A stretch of DNA of 64,000 nucleotides from DATKZS01 sp035527835 [NCBI: bacterium] (GTDB lineage: Bacteria > RBG-13-61-14): positions 1-64,000 of the forward strand of contig DATKZS010000102.1 in NCBI GenBank assembly GCA_035527835.1, written 5' to 3'. The notes beneath the pieces are model-generated. The model ran no database searches, was not told the origin of the DNA, and was given only the letters and a program-made list of their open reading frames with translations. Numbering within the stretch: the stretch's first letter is position 1; the number at the start of each line of letters is the position of its first letter. This document shows positions 46,576 to 57,790 of this stretch, in pieces. The translations under genes were made by a program, and so were the position numbers.

Positions 46576-47745
46576 CTATCTCTCCGTCTCCTCCCAGGTC
46601 AAATAGCACGCCGGGTCCTCGGCCCACATGTCTCCGAACTTGGCCTCGGCCCGGGCGCGGAAGCCGCCGCGGCAGATGGCGAGGAAGCGGCAGCGACCGC
46701 ACTTGCCCTTGACCAGCTCCTCGCGGCGGCGCAGGTCTTTGAGGAACTGGTTGTCCGGGTTCATCCAGATTTGTTCGAACGTGTTCTTGCGGACGTTGCC
46801 GAGGATTTTGTCGCGCCAGAACTGGTCGGGCGAGACGTCTCCGTTCCAGGAGACGCAGGAGATGCCCTGGCCGGTGCTCTGGGCGCGGTTTATGCTTATC
46901 ATCTTGAAGACGCGGTCGGCGAGCTCGGGCCGGTGCTTCTTGGTCCAGAGCCAGAGATAGGGTCCGTCGGCGTGGTTGTCCACGGTGAGAACTTCCTTGG
47001 CGAGGCCGCGGGCGTGGATTTCGAGGGTCTTCGCGATGATGATGTCCATGGTCTCTCGGGTCTCGTCGTGGGTCAGGTCCTCCTCTATCATCTCCGAGCC
47101 GCGTCCGGTGTAAACCAGGTGATAGAAGCAGGCGCGCTGGATCTCACGCTCGACCAGGAGGTCGAGGATGGCGGGCACGTCCCGGTAATTGTGCCGGGTG
47201 AGCGTGATGCGGAGCCCGGTGCGCAGGCCCTCGGCCTTGCAGTTTTCCAGGCCCGAGAGCGCCTCCTGAAAGCATCCCTTGTGGCGGCGGAACTTGTCGT
47301 GGGTGTCCTCCAGCCCGTCCAGGCTGATGCCCACGTAGCCCATGCGGCAGGTCTTGAGCTCGCCCGCCAGCTCGCGCGTGATCAGGGTGCCGTTGGTCGA
47401 GAGCGTGGTGCGCATGTTCCTGGCGGCGGCGTGGCGCATGAGCTCGAACACGTCGCCGCGCATGAGCGGCTCGCCACCGGAGAAGAGCATGACCGGGCAG
47501 CCGAAGTCCGCGGCCGAGTCAATCATGGCCTTGGCCTCGGCGGTTGAGAGGATGTCCGGGGCCTCCTCGTTGGTCGCCTGCGCGTAGCAATGGATGCAGC
47601 GCAGGTTGCACCGGCGCAGGCAGTTGTAAACCACGATCGGCCGGTTCGAGGCCGCCGGCGTCTCGCCCGGGTGCCCCGCCTTGCCGTAGCGCAGCTCGTC
47701 GGAGGGCTCTTCCTTGTCAATGAGCAATTTGCTGATGCCGATCAT
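46576..47745 (-). CDS. ahbC: 12,18-didecarboxysiroheme deacetylase AhbC (radical SAM/SPASM)
   Basis: The 389-residue enzyme removes acetate side chains from didecarboxysiroheme to give Fe-coproporphyrin III. The start MIGISKLLIDKEEPSDELRYG is typical of AhbC. Cluster cysteines lie in RRCNLRCIHCYAQATN; GGEPLMR and a C-terminal C-rich region (CGRCRFLAICRGG) follow. ATG 47745 overlaps the cobA-hemD stop by four bases. An open frame runs further upstream but only as an overlap with the fusion gene. Confidence 0.92.
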   Translation of the reverse strand: MIGISKLLIDKEEPSDELRYGKAGHPGETPAASNRPIVVYNCLRRCNLRCIHCYAQATNEEAPDILSTAEAKAMIDSAADFGCPVMLFSGGEPLMRGDVFELMRHAAARNMRTTLSTNGTLITRELAGELKTCRMGYVGISLDGLEDTHDKFRRHKGCFQEALSGLENCKAEGLRTGLRITLTRHNYRDVPAILDLLVEREIQRACFYHLVYTGRGSEMIEEDLTHDETRETMDIIIAKTLEIHARGLAKEVLTVDNHADGPYLWLWTKKHRPELADRVFKMISINRAQSTGQGISCVSWNGDVSPDQFWRDKILGNVRKNTFEQIWMNPDNQFLKDLRRREELVKGKCGRCRFLAICRGGFRARAEAKFGDMWAEDPACYLTWEETER

Positions 47746-49229
47746 TTTGATCTCTCTTTGGAAATGTAATGGTATTCCTCGATGGCCGCCACCAGTCCGG
47801 GGATGGTGTGCTCTTTGGACTCGATGTCCGCGGTGAGGCCGTGCTCGCTGAGCGTCTGGGCGGTGATGGGGCCGATGCAGGCTATTTTGCATCCCGCGGG
47901 GAGCGTGGCCCGCTTGAGGAAATGGTCCACGGTGGAGCTGGAGGTGAAGACGGCGATGTCCACGTTGTCGGGGACCTCGATCTTGTCCTCGGCGCCCACG
48001 GTGCGATAGGCCGGGACCACGTCCACCTTGGCGCCGCGCCGGCGCAGTCCCTCCGGCAACACCTCGCGGGCCTCCAGCGCGCGCGGGATCAGGACGCGCT
48101 TGTTGGCGAGGTCTTGCGGGAAGGCTTCGAGCAGCGACTCGGCCACGTACTTCTCGGGCATGAGGTCGCAGCTCACGTTGAATTTGGCGAGCTCGGCGGC
48201 GGTGCGCGATCCGATGCAGACGGTCGCGAGGCCGGCCAGGGACCGCGCGTCCTTTTTCAGCGCGGAGAGCCGCTCGAAGAACGCGGTGACGCCGTTCACG
48301 CTGGTGAAGACCAGGTAATGATAGTCCGCGAGCTCCGCAATAGCGCGGTCGAGCTCGGTGTAGTCGGCAAGTCCCTTGATCTCGATGGCGGGGATGGACA
48401 CCACGGCGGCGCCCCGGTCGGCCAGCAGCTCGCGCAGTTCCCTGGCCTGGTGGCGCGGGCGGGTGATGAGGATAGTGAGACCGAAGAGCGGCTTTTTTTC
48501 GAACCATGAGAGCGTGTCGCGGTAGCTTACGACCTTGCCCACCACGATCACGGCGGGCGGCCGGATCCCGCTCTTTTTCGCCTCGTCAACGATGGTGGCG
48601 ATGGTGCCGGTGACCACGCGCTGGCGGGGGCTCGTGCCGCGATGGATGAGCGCCACCGGCGTGTCGGCGGGCCGCCCGGCTTTAAGCAGGGCGTCGGTCA
48701 CGGCCGGCAGATTTTTGATGCCCATGTAATAGACGAGCGTGTCGGCGGCGGGAGTCGGGATTTCCAGGTCGTCCTCCTTATCGCCCCGGCGGTGGCCGGT
48801 GATGAGGGCGAGGCTCGCGGAGGCGTCGCGGTGAGTGACGGGAATTCCGGCATAGGCCGGCGCGGCCACGCCGGCGGTCACTCCGGGCACGACCTCAAAC
48901 GCGATGCCCGCTTCGACGCAGGCCTCGGCCTCCTCGCCTCCCCGGCCGAATACGAACGGATCGCCGCCCTTGAGCCGAACAACCATCTTCCCCGCCCGCG
49001 CCTTTTCCACGATGAGCGAGATGGTCTCATCCTGCGTCACGTAGTGGGTTCCGCCTTCCTTGCCCACGAAAATTTTTTCGGCTCTCTCCGGAAAGAACTC
49101 GCGCACGCGCTCGTCCACCAACTGATCGAAGAGGATGACCTCGGCCCTCTGGACCAGCTCGAAGCCGCGCATGGTGAGCAGGCCGGGATCGCCCGGGCCG
49201 GCGCCGACCAGATAGACCTTGCCGCTCAT
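47742..49229 (-). CDS. cobA-hemD: Fused uroporphyrinogen-III C-methyltransferase and uroporphyrinogen-III synthase
   Basis: The 495-residue fusion closes hydroxymethylbilane to uroporphyrinogen III (HemD half, about 250-490) and methylates it to precorrin-2 (CobA half, about 1-245). The CobA half starts VYLVGAGPGDPGLLTMRG and has VVRLKGGDPFVFGRGGEEAE and VVPGVTAG. The HemD half starts ILITRPRHQARELRELL. Such fusions are common in anaerobes that use siroheme-based heme synthesis. It overlaps hemC by four bases upstream and ahbC downstream. Confidence 0.95.
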   Translation of the reverse strand: MSGKVYLVGAGPGDPGLLTMRGFELVQRAEVILFDQLVDERVREFFPERAEKIFVGKEGGTHYVTQDETISLIVEKARAGKMVVRLKGGDPFVFGRGGEEAEACVEAGIAFEVVPGVTAGVAAPAYAGIPVTHRDASASLALITGHRRGDKEDDLEIPTPAADTLVYYMGIKNLPAVTDALLKAGRPADTPVALIHRGTSPRQRVVTGTIATIVDEAKKSGIRPPAVIVVGKVVSYRDTLSWFEKKPLFGLTILITRPRHQARELRELLADRGAAVVSIPAIEIKGLADYTELDRAIAELADYHYLVFTSVNGVTAFFERLSALKKDARSLAGLATVCIGSRTAAELAKFNVSCDLMPEKYVAESLLEAFPQDLANKRVLIPRALEAREVLPEGLRRRGAKVDVVPAYRTVGAEDKIEVPDNVDIAVFTSSSTVDHFLKRATLPAGCKIACIGPITAQTLSEHGLTADIESKEHTIPGLVAAIEEYHYISKERSK

Positions 49230-50206
49230 CCGCGCACCGCCTTTAAGATCTCTCCCGCGCCCTGCCGGAGCAGGTCATCGCTCAGGGCCTTGCCCAGCGC
49301 CTCCGCTTGGGCCGCCTTCCCTTCCGCGTCCGCCTTGATGAGCTTATTTCCCTCCGGATCGCCCACCACTCCACTCACGCTCATTCTTTCTCCATCCACC
49401 GTGGCCAGGAACCCGGCGGGCACCCGGCAGCCGGCGCCGAGCGCGGCCATGGCCGTGCGCTCCGCGGTGACGGCGGCGCGGGTGGGCGCGTGTTCGAGCA
49501 GGAAGGCGACGGCGCGGGCGGGGTCATCGCTCCGGGACTCGATGGCGAGCGCGCCCTGCCCGGCGGCGGGCAGATACCAGTCGGGAGTGAGCTGAATAAA
49601 GAGGTGTCCCCGCGGCCCCACGCCGAGCCGGTTCAGGCCGGCTTCGGCGACCACCACCGCGTCCGCCCGGCCCTCCGCGACCTTTTTCAGGCGCGTGTCC
49701 AGGTTGCCGCGCAGCGGCGCGAATTCGAGCTTGGGGAAAAGATATTTGAGCTGCATGACGCGGCGGAGGCTGGAGGTCCCGACCTTGAAGCCGTGGGGCA
49801 GCCGTGCCAGGGCCTCCCTGGCGGGCGTGGTTTTCGTGATGCCAAGCTGTTCAGCGCGCTCGGAGGTGATAATGAAGACGTCGCGGATGGACTCGCGCTC
49901 GGTGACGGCGGCGAGGGCGAGGCCCTGGCCCAGCCTGGTAGGCAGGTCCTTCAAGCTGTGCACGGCGAGGTCAATGCGCCGGTCCAGCAGGGCGCGGTCG
50001 AGCTCGGCGGTGAAGATGCCTTCCCTGCCGAAGGCCCCGGGGGACAGGTCGTGGCGGGCGTCGCCCTCGGTCTTGATGACCTGGAGTGTGATCTCCAGGT
50101 CCGGACGCAATTTCGAGAGCGCGTCGCGGACCCATCCCGCCTGCCACAGCGCGAGCTTGCTTCCTCGACTGCCGATAATGATTTTGGCCAACTTTATTAC
50201 CAACAT
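49226..50206 (-). CDS. hemC: Porphobilinogen deaminase (hydroxymethylbilane synthase)
   Basis: The 326-residue enzyme polymerises four porphobilinogens. IGSRGSKLALWQA, AVHSLKDLPT, GTSSLRR and RGNLDTRL are typical. The dipyrromethane-binding cysteine is in ALGAGCRVPAG. ATG 50206 gives a short N-terminal extension; a TTG five codons in is an alternative. It heads the hemC, cobA-hemD, ahbC run with four-base overlaps. Confidence 0.96.
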   Translation of the reverse strand: MLVIKLAKIIIGSRGSKLALWQAGWVRDALSKLRPDLEITLQVIKTEGDARHDLSPGAFGREGIFTAELDRALLDRRIDLAVHSLKDLPTRLGQGLALAAVTERESIRDVFIITSERAEQLGITKTTPAREALARLPHGFKVGTSSLRRVMQLKYLFPKLEFAPLRGNLDTRLKKVAEGRADAVVVAEAGLNRLGVGPRGHLFIQLTPDWYLPAAGQGALAIESRSDDPARAVAFLLEHAPTRAAVTAERTAMAALGAGCRVPAGFLATVDGERMSVSGVVGDPEGNKLIKADAEGKAAQAEALGKALSDDLLRQGAGEILKAVRG

Positions 50207-50478
50207 CTTGGATATGCCTCGGCCTCGCCATCGCGCCCGGGCCGGGAAATCATAGAGAGTTTTATAATGGTTTTGGTCCGCCCGGGCCGGGCCGCTTCAG
50301 CGGAAGAGTTTTACCTGAACCGTGGGTCCCAATCCCATCCCCTCACAATAATTATAATCAATCACAGGTGAATTCCAAGTGGAGCCTGGTCTTCCGTCCG
50401 CCCGCTCCTTCCTTGACAACCGGGCGGCCCGGTGTTTACATCAGGAGCGGTGAATTTCATGCGGGGAGACGATAGCGC

Positions 50479-50967
50479 GTGAAGAGCAAGAAGATGCTCA
50501 CTCTTTGCGAGCACCTGGCCACGACCTGCATCCAGATCGGGATCGAAGCCACGGAGCGGGAGGAGGTGCTGGCGCAGCTTGCCATCGAGGCCGAGGCCAC
50601 GGGCCTGGTCAGCGACCACCGCCGCTTCCTGGAAAGCTTGAAGACGCGCGAAGCGGAGATGAGCACGGGCGTGGGCCGCGGCCTCGCGGTCCCCCACGCG
50701 GAGGTGGCCGGGGCCAGGCGCACGTTCGTGATCGGGGCCACGCTGAACCGGCCGGTACCGTATCATTCCATTGACGGCCAGCCGGTGGACGTGATCTTCC
50801 TGATCGGGGGCAAGCCCGGGGAGGTCGGGCTGCATTTGCAGCTCCTGGCCCGGATCGCGCGGCTGGCCCGCCAGCCCGAGTTCCTGGCCCGCCTGCGCCG
50901 GCAGCGGACCGCGGAAGCATTTCTTTCCGTGATCGAGGAAGCGGAGCAGCAGCTTTACGATCGCTGA
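50479..50967 (+). CDS. PTS EIIA-2 domain protein (PtsN-like)
   Basis: The 162-residue protein has the fructose/nitrogen-type EIIA fold. The phosphorylated histidine is H73 in RGLAVPHAEV. GVGRGLAVPHAEV and DVIFLIGGKPGEVGLHLQLLARIARL fit the family. No PTS permease is adjacent, so a regulatory PtsN-like role is more likely than sugar uptake. GTG 50479 is preceded by GGGGAG. A TTGACA (50413-50418) about 65 bases upstream could be its -35 box, though the -10 is poor. Confidence 0.85.
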   Translation: MKSKKMLTLCEHLATTCIQIGIEATEREEVLAQLAIEAEATGLVSDHRRFLESLKTREAEMSTGVGRGLAVPHAEVAGARRTFVIGATLNRPVPYHSIDGQPVDVIFLIGGKPGEVGLHLQLLARIARLARQPEFLARLRRQRTAEAFLSVIEEAEQQLYDR

Positions 50968-51344
50968 AGTTGCGTGCCTAGAGGCGGTTTCATAACCCCG
51001 CCAAGAATTTTTTAACAAGGATATTCAGGATGTTCAGGATTAAGAAAACCGGAAATTATCCTGGGAATCCTGAATATCCTTGTTATTAATCATTTTCATC
51101 TGAGATGGTTGTCCTGGTTATTAAACCAGTTCTAAATATCCTTTTAAAAAATCGTGCTTGCCTCCCCATCCGCTCCACCCGTTTTCATGGCATAAGCCGC
51201 CCCGCCCTTCTCGCGGACATCCGATGCCGCTCACGAACAATAGTTGACAGCCATCTATTCGATGGGCATGATTTTAACAGGGAGCGCGGCATTCCTTAAA
51301 GGGCCGGCGCGCCTGTTTGAACCTTAATTCAGGGAGGTCCGGCC
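50968..51344. other. Intergenic region between ptsN-like gene and pncA
   Basis: No gene is supported in these 377 bases. They contain the inverted repeat at 51014-51084, a small hairpin CTGGTT-ATTA-AACCAG around 51114, and the pncA Shine-Dalgarno (GGGAGG) at the end. A TTGACA near 51243 may belong to a pncA promoter, but no clear -10 box follows. Confidence 0.5.
51014..51084. repeat. Intergenic inverted repeat, TTCAGGAT family
   Basis: Arms 51014-51040 and 51058-51084 match at 24 of 27 positions. The nine-base unit (ATTCAGGAT, GTTCAGGAT) is repeated within each arm. It is related in style to the CAGGAT-type element at 53575-53647. Confidence 0.85.
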
Positions 51345-51929
51345 ATGGCGGGACAGATCGAGATCAAGGAAAGTGACGCCCTGATCGCGGTGGACGTGCA
51401 GAACGATTTTATTCCGGGCGGCTCGCTCGCGGTCAAGGACGGGGACCAGGTGGTTCCGGTGCTGAACGGACTGATGGATAAATTCAAGACGCGGGTCTTC
51501 ACGCGGGACTGGCACCCGGAGGGGCATGTCTCGTTTTCGGGCGCGCCCGAATTCTCGGACCTGAGCTGGCCGCGGCACTGCGTGCAGAACACTCCGGGCG
51601 GCGAGTTCCACGCCTGCCTGAACGTCCCTAAGGACGCGATCATCGTGAGCAAGGGGGCGGTCAAGGAGCAAGAGGCCTACAGCGGGTTCCAGGGCACGGG
51701 CCTGGCCCAGGGCCTGAAAGCGCGGGGGGTGAAGAGGGTGTTCGTGGGCGGGCTGGCCACGGATTATTGCGTGAAGGCCACGGTGCTGGACGCGCTCAAG
51801 AACGGGTTCGAGGCGGCGCTGATCGAGGACGCGGCGCGGGGCGTGGACATTCCGCCCGGCACGGCGCGGGCGGCGGTGGAACAGATGCGCAACGCCGGCG
51901 CCGAGATTGTGAGATCTACGGATTTTTGA
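51345..51929 (+). CDS. pncA: Nicotinamidase
   Basis: The 194-residue enzyme hydrolyses nicotinamide to nicotinate. The catalytic triad is Asp17 in VDVQNDF, the Lys in KGAVKEQEAYSGF and the Cys in GLATDYCVKATVLDA. The metal-binding stretch TRDWHPEGHVSF is intact. GGGAGG precedes ATG 51345. pncB follows and completes nicotinamide salvage. Confidence 0.95.
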   Translation: MAGQIEIKESDALIAVDVQNDFIPGGSLAVKDGDQVVPVLNGLMDKFKTRVFTRDWHPEGHVSFSGAPEFSDLSWPRHCVQNTPGGEFHACLNVPKDAIIVSKGAVKEQEAYSGFQGTGLAQGLKARGVKRVFVGGLATDYCVKATVLDALKNGFEAALIEDAARGVDIPPGTARAAVEQMRNAGAEIVRSTDF

Positions 51930-51938
51930 GGAGTGGGG

Positions 51939-52048
51939 CCTTGGGGCTTGAGGCTTGAGGCTTGGGGCTTGAGGCTTGGGGCTTGAGGCTTGAGGAGGAG
52001 TGGAGCGCGTGGCTGAGCTTCTTCCTCAAGCCTCACGCCTCACGCCTC
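51939..52048. repeat. Tandem and inverted repeat, GGCTTGAGG family, copy 2
   Basis: From about 51939 to 51995 a seven-base unit (GGCTTGA or GGCTTGG) is repeated about seven times. Its complement (CCTCAAGCCTCACGCCTC) follows at 52024-52048. It fills the spacer between pncA and pncB. The tandem run may vary by slippage. Confidence 0.88.
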
Positions 52049-52075
52049 TTCTAGCGAATTGCGAGGTGGTATCTG

Positions 52076-53545
52076 ATGGTGAAAGATTCCGATCCGCTTG
52101 CGGGCTGGGTCCGGCGCGAGAACATGGCCCTGATGACCGACCTCTACCAGCTCACCATGGTGGCTGGCTATTTCAAGAACCAGGTCCACGAAAAGCGCGC
52201 CTGCTTCGAATATTTCTTCCGCGAGCTGCCTCCGCACTCCGGGTTCGCCGTGTTCGCGGGGCTGGAGCAGATGCTGGACGGCGTGAGCGCCATGCGTTTC
52301 TCGCGCTCCGACCTCGACTACCTTTCCGAGACGGTGGGGTTTTCCGCGGACGTTATTGATTTCCTCTCCGGGTTTCATCCCGAGCTCGACGTGTTCGCCA
52401 TGGCGGAGGGCGAGATCGTGTTCCCGCACGAGCCGGTGGTGCGGGTGGAGGGGCCGCTGTTCGCGGCGCAGCTCGTGGAGACGTATCTTTTGAACGCGCT
52501 CAATTATCCGACGCTGATCGCGACCAAGGCGGCGCGGGTGTGCCTGGCGGCGGAGGGCGACCCGGTGCTGGAGTTCGGGCTCCGGCGCGCGCAGGGCCCG
52601 GACGGCGGGCTCAGCGGCGCGCGCGCGGCCTACATCGGCGGCGCCGCGGCTACGTCCAACGTGCTGGCGGGCAAGGTGTACGGCATCCCGGTGAAGGGCA
52701 CCCACGCGCACTCTTGGGTGATGAGCCACGCCTCCGAGCTGGAGTCGTTCCTCGCCTATGCCCGGGCCTTCCCCAACGCCACCGTGCTCCTGGTTGACAC
52801 CTACGACACCCTGGGCAGCGGCGTGCCTAACGCCATCACGGCGTTCAAGGAGCTGCGCAAGAAGAACCCGAACGTGCGCGCGGCCATCCGTCTGGATTCC
52901 GGCGACCTGGCCCGGCTGTCCAAGGAGGCGTACAAGATGCTCACGGCGGCCGGGTTCAACGATCCCCAGATCGTGGGGTCGAACGACCTGAACGAGGACC
53001 TGATCGCGGACCTGAAGCGGCAGGGCGCCAAGATCAATGCCTGGGGCGTGGGCACGCAGTTGATCACCGGCTACGACTTCCCGGCGCTGGGCGGCGTGTA
53101 CAAGGTGGTGGCAATGGAGGATGACGGAGAGTGGCGGCCGCGGCTCAAGGTCGCGGGCAACCCGGAGAAGACCACCGACCCGGACCGCAAGCAGGTATAC
53201 CGCCTCTACAACGGACAGGGCGCTCCGGAGGCCGACGTGCTTTGCCCGGTTGACGCGCCGGCGCCGGGCCCGGGCCGGGTGGCCGCCATGGACCGCGAGC
53301 GGTTTTATCGCCAGCACGAATTCGAGCCGGAGCGCGTCGTGCCGCTATTGCAAAAGGTCATGGAGAAAGGCCGGATCGTGAGCGATCATCCCGGCCTGGA
53401 CCAGGTCCGCGACCGCGCCCAGGCCGGCATCGCCGCCCTGCCCGACGAGATGAAGCGCCTGCGCAACCCGGACCGGTACCAGGTGCTGCTCTGCCGCGAG
53501 CTCGCGGCCACCAAGCAGAGGCTGCTCCGGGAAGGATCCAAGTAG
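52076..53545 (+). CDS. pncB: Nicotinate phosphoribosyltransferase
   Basis: The 489-residue enzyme makes nicotinate mononucleotide from nicotinate and PRPP. LMTDLYQLTMVAGYFKNQ, EFGLRRAQGPDGGLSGARAA, VKGTHAHSWVM (phosphorylated His region) and VDTYDTLGSGVPNAI are characteristic. GAGGTGG stands eight bases before ATG 52076. It takes the product of pncA. Confidence 0.95.
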   Translation: MVKDSDPLAGWVRRENMALMTDLYQLTMVAGYFKNQVHEKRACFEYFFRELPPHSGFAVFAGLEQMLDGVSAMRFSRSDLDYLSETVGFSADVIDFLSGFHPELDVFAMAEGEIVFPHEPVVRVEGPLFAAQLVETYLLNALNYPTLIATKAARVCLAAEGDPVLEFGLRRAQGPDGGLSGARAAYIGGAAATSNVLAGKVYGIPVKGTHAHSWVMSHASELESFLAYARAFPNATVLLVDTYDTLGSGVPNAITAFKELRKKNPNVRAAIRLDSGDLARLSKEAYKMLTAAGFNDPQIVGSNDLNEDLIADLKRQGAKINAWGVGTQLITGYDFPALGGVYKVVAMEDDGEWRPRLKVAGNPEKTTDPDRKQVYRLYNGQGAPEADVLCPVDAPAPGPGRVAAMDRERFYRQHEFEPERVVPLLQKVMEKGRIVSDHPGLDQVRDRAQAGIAALPDEMKRLRNPDRYQVLLCRELAATKQRLLREGSK

Positions 53546-53574
53546 CGCCCTCTAAAATCATGAAGACCTTTCGG

Positions 53575-53647
53575 GACAGGATCAACAGGATTTACAGGAT
53601 GAAAAAAAGCCTATTCCGAGAATCCTGTAAATCCTGTTGATCCTGTC
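53575..53647. repeat. Perfect 26-bp intergenic inverted repeat, CAGGATTTA family
   Basis: Arms 53575-53600 and 53622-53647 are perfectly complementary around a 21-base loop. The nine-base unit (CAGGATCAA, CAGGATTTA) is repeated in each arm. It lies between pncB and the next gene. Confidence 0.94.
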
Positions 53648-53669
53648 TCCAAATTCTTTTCGCAGGAGT

Positions 53670-54953
53670 ATGACGCCAGTGAGAACATCTGGTCCGAAAC
53701 AACTGACCGGCACTTCCCGCATCCTGCCGCAGCACGACCCTGACGTCCTGGAGACGAGGAGCGGCGGCGGATGCCTATCCCTGTTCGGCCTGCCCTTTTT
53801 GCTGGCCGGGCTGTTCACCATGCAGATACCGCTCCGCCTCGTACCGGTGGAGAACTCCGACAACATGCCGTGGTTCTTTTTCTTCCTGTTCGGGCTGGTG
53901 TTCGCAACGGCGGGGGGCGTGCTGGTCTTCGGCCGGAGTGGATTGATCCTGGACCGGCGCACCGGCATGGCCGTCAAGTGGTGGGGCCTGCTCCTGCCCA
54001 TGAAGCGCCGGGAATACCCGCTCGACACGCTCAAGACCGTCTCCATCCACAAGAACGTGGGCGACAGCGACTCGCCGACCACGTACCCGGTGCAGATCAC
54101 GGGCGAGGACGGCGGGAAACGGATCAGCGTCACCAATCCAACCGACTACGCCCAGGCCCGCTGCGAAGCCGAGCAACTGGCCAAGTTCCTGGGCCTGCCC
54201 GTGGCCGACACCTCGTCAGGAAAGAAAGTGGTGCGCGAGGCCGGCGAGCTTGACGAATCCGTCCGCGACCGGGCCCGCCGCACCGGCGAAAAAAGCGGCT
54301 ATCTTCCCGATCCGCCTTTTAACATGCGGACCAGGGTCCAGGAAACCGGCGACGGCGTGGTCCTGGAAATCCCCGGCCCTCCCCTCAACGTGACCCACTA
54401 CCTTTCCCTGGGAGCAGCGACGGTGGTCAGCCTGATCGCGCTCTTCTTCCTCTTTTCCAATCTCGAACCCTCCGATCTCGCCTGGCCGCCATCCCCGCAA
54501 GACGCCGCCATCGCCGGCCTCATCCTCATCTTTTTCGTGGCCGCCCCCATCCTCTCCGCCCTGGCCCACGTCCGCCGCGACCGGAACCGGTCCACCCGCG
54601 TCATTGCCTCGCCCGCCCTGCTCCGGGTCGAGGAAAGAGTCAAGGGCAAGCTCGTCACCACCGAGATCCCCGGCGATCAGCTCGAAGAACTTACCCTCCC
54701 CACTCTAACAGACGCCACTGCCGCTATGAATGCCCAGTCCAAGCGCCCCGCCTATGAGCTCGGCGACACCGGCGTCATGCGCATGCCCGATGGACGGCCC
54801 ATGCCCGGCATCCTGGTGACGATCCTCAAGATGGCCGGGTCTCCCGGCATCGTCGCCCGCAGCGATACGGCCACGGTCACCTTCGGCGCCGGGCTCAGCG
54901 AGGCCGAGCTGCGATACCTGCAGGCCTTGATATTGAAGGCCATGACGCAATAA
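53670..54953 (+). CDS. Membrane protein of unknown function
   Basis: The 427-residue protein has four hydrophobic segments in two pairs (about 36-52 and 65-85; about 252-272 and 287-305). After the first pair lies a PH-like stretch that includes GLILDRRTGMAVKWWGLLLP and YPLDTLKTVSIHK; such sequence is seen in bacterial membrane proteins with PH-like domains. A cytoplasmic tail follows the second pair. I recognise no family with certainty. ATG 53670 is chosen because AGGAG is adjacent, although the spacing is short; an in-frame ATG lies eleven codons upstream. Confidence 0.65.
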   Translation: MTPVRTSGPKQLTGTSRILPQHDPDVLETRSGGGCLSLFGLPFLLAGLFTMQIPLRLVPVENSDNMPWFFFFLFGLVFATAGGVLVFGRSGLILDRRTGMAVKWWGLLLPMKRREYPLDTLKTVSIHKNVGDSDSPTTYPVQITGEDGGKRISVTNPTDYAQARCEAEQLAKFLGLPVADTSSGKKVVREAGELDESVRDRARRTGEKSGYLPDPPFNMRTRVQETGDGVVLEIPGPPLNVTHYLSLGAATVVSLIALFFLFSNLEPSDLAWPPSPQDAAIAGLILIFFVAAPILSALAHVRRDRNRSTRVIASPALLRVEERVKGKLVTTEIPGDQLEELTLPTLTDATAAMNAQSKRPAYELGDTGVMRMPDGRPMPGILVTILKMAGSPGIVARSDTATVTFGAGLSEAELRYLQALILKAMTQ

Positions 54954-55097
54954 AATGGGGAACTGATGATCAAGGGTTTTTTCCGGCCTTGCGCTTGCCC
55001 GAAGGGCCGGGACCGGATGCGCGATAATAATGCTAGCGCCGCAGGATCTATTAATACACCGCTTCAGGGCAAATATCATCGGCGCCGGGACGGCTGA

Positions 55098-57415
<2,318 letters not shown>

Positions 57416-57488
57416 TCGGACCGCATGAAAGGCGCGGCGAATTGTGTTAACATCGCGACTGACAACTTAATGAAGAAGGTGCAATCAC

Positions 57489-57710
57489 ATGCCGCTGTAT
57501 GAATTCCATTGTTCGAGATGTACCCGTGACTTCGAGGAGCTTGTAATGGGAGGGGCGACGGGTGTAAAGTGTCCTTCCTGCGGGAGCAAGAGGGTGAAGA
57601 AGCTGATGAGCGCGTGCGCGCACAAGTCGGGCGGCAAGTTCGTGTCGAGCCAGGGCGGGTCGGGATGTTCGAGCTGCTCGGGCGGGAGCTGCTCCACCTG
57701 CGGACACTAA
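57489..57710 (+). CDS. FmdB family zinc-ribbon protein
   Basis: The 73-residue protein starts MPLYEFHCSRCTRDFEEL and has the pair CSRC/CPSC of the FmdB/CxxC_CxxC_SSSS family. A Ser/Cys-rich tail (GCSSCSGGSCSTCGH) follows, which is usual for the family. The role is unclear; regulatory or zinc-binding functions are proposed for relatives. Confidence 0.9.
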   Translation: MPLYEFHCSRCTRDFEELVMGGATGVKCPSCGSKRVKKLMSACAHKSGGKFVSSQGGSGCSSCSGGSCSTCGH

Positions 57711-57711
57711 A

Positions 57712-57778
57712 AGTAAAAAGGAAAAAGTAAAAAGGCAAAAAGAAGAAGTCAAAGGCCGAACTTTTTCCTTTTTACTTT
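57712..57778. repeat. Perfect 18-bp intergenic inverted repeat, AGTAAAAAGG family
   Basis: Arms 57712-57729 and 57761-57778 are perfectly complementary. Unlike the other families the arms are A/T-rich and consist of AAAAAG/TAAAAAGG units. It fills the spacer between the FmdB gene and the deoxynucleoside kinase. Confidence 0.88.
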
Positions 57779-57790
57779 TTACTTGATCCG

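Noticed and set aside
57489-57710. Cys-rich tail of the FmdB protein as a second radical SAM substrate
   Set aside because: Ser/Cys tails of this kind are normal in the FmdB family, and no maturase is adjacent.
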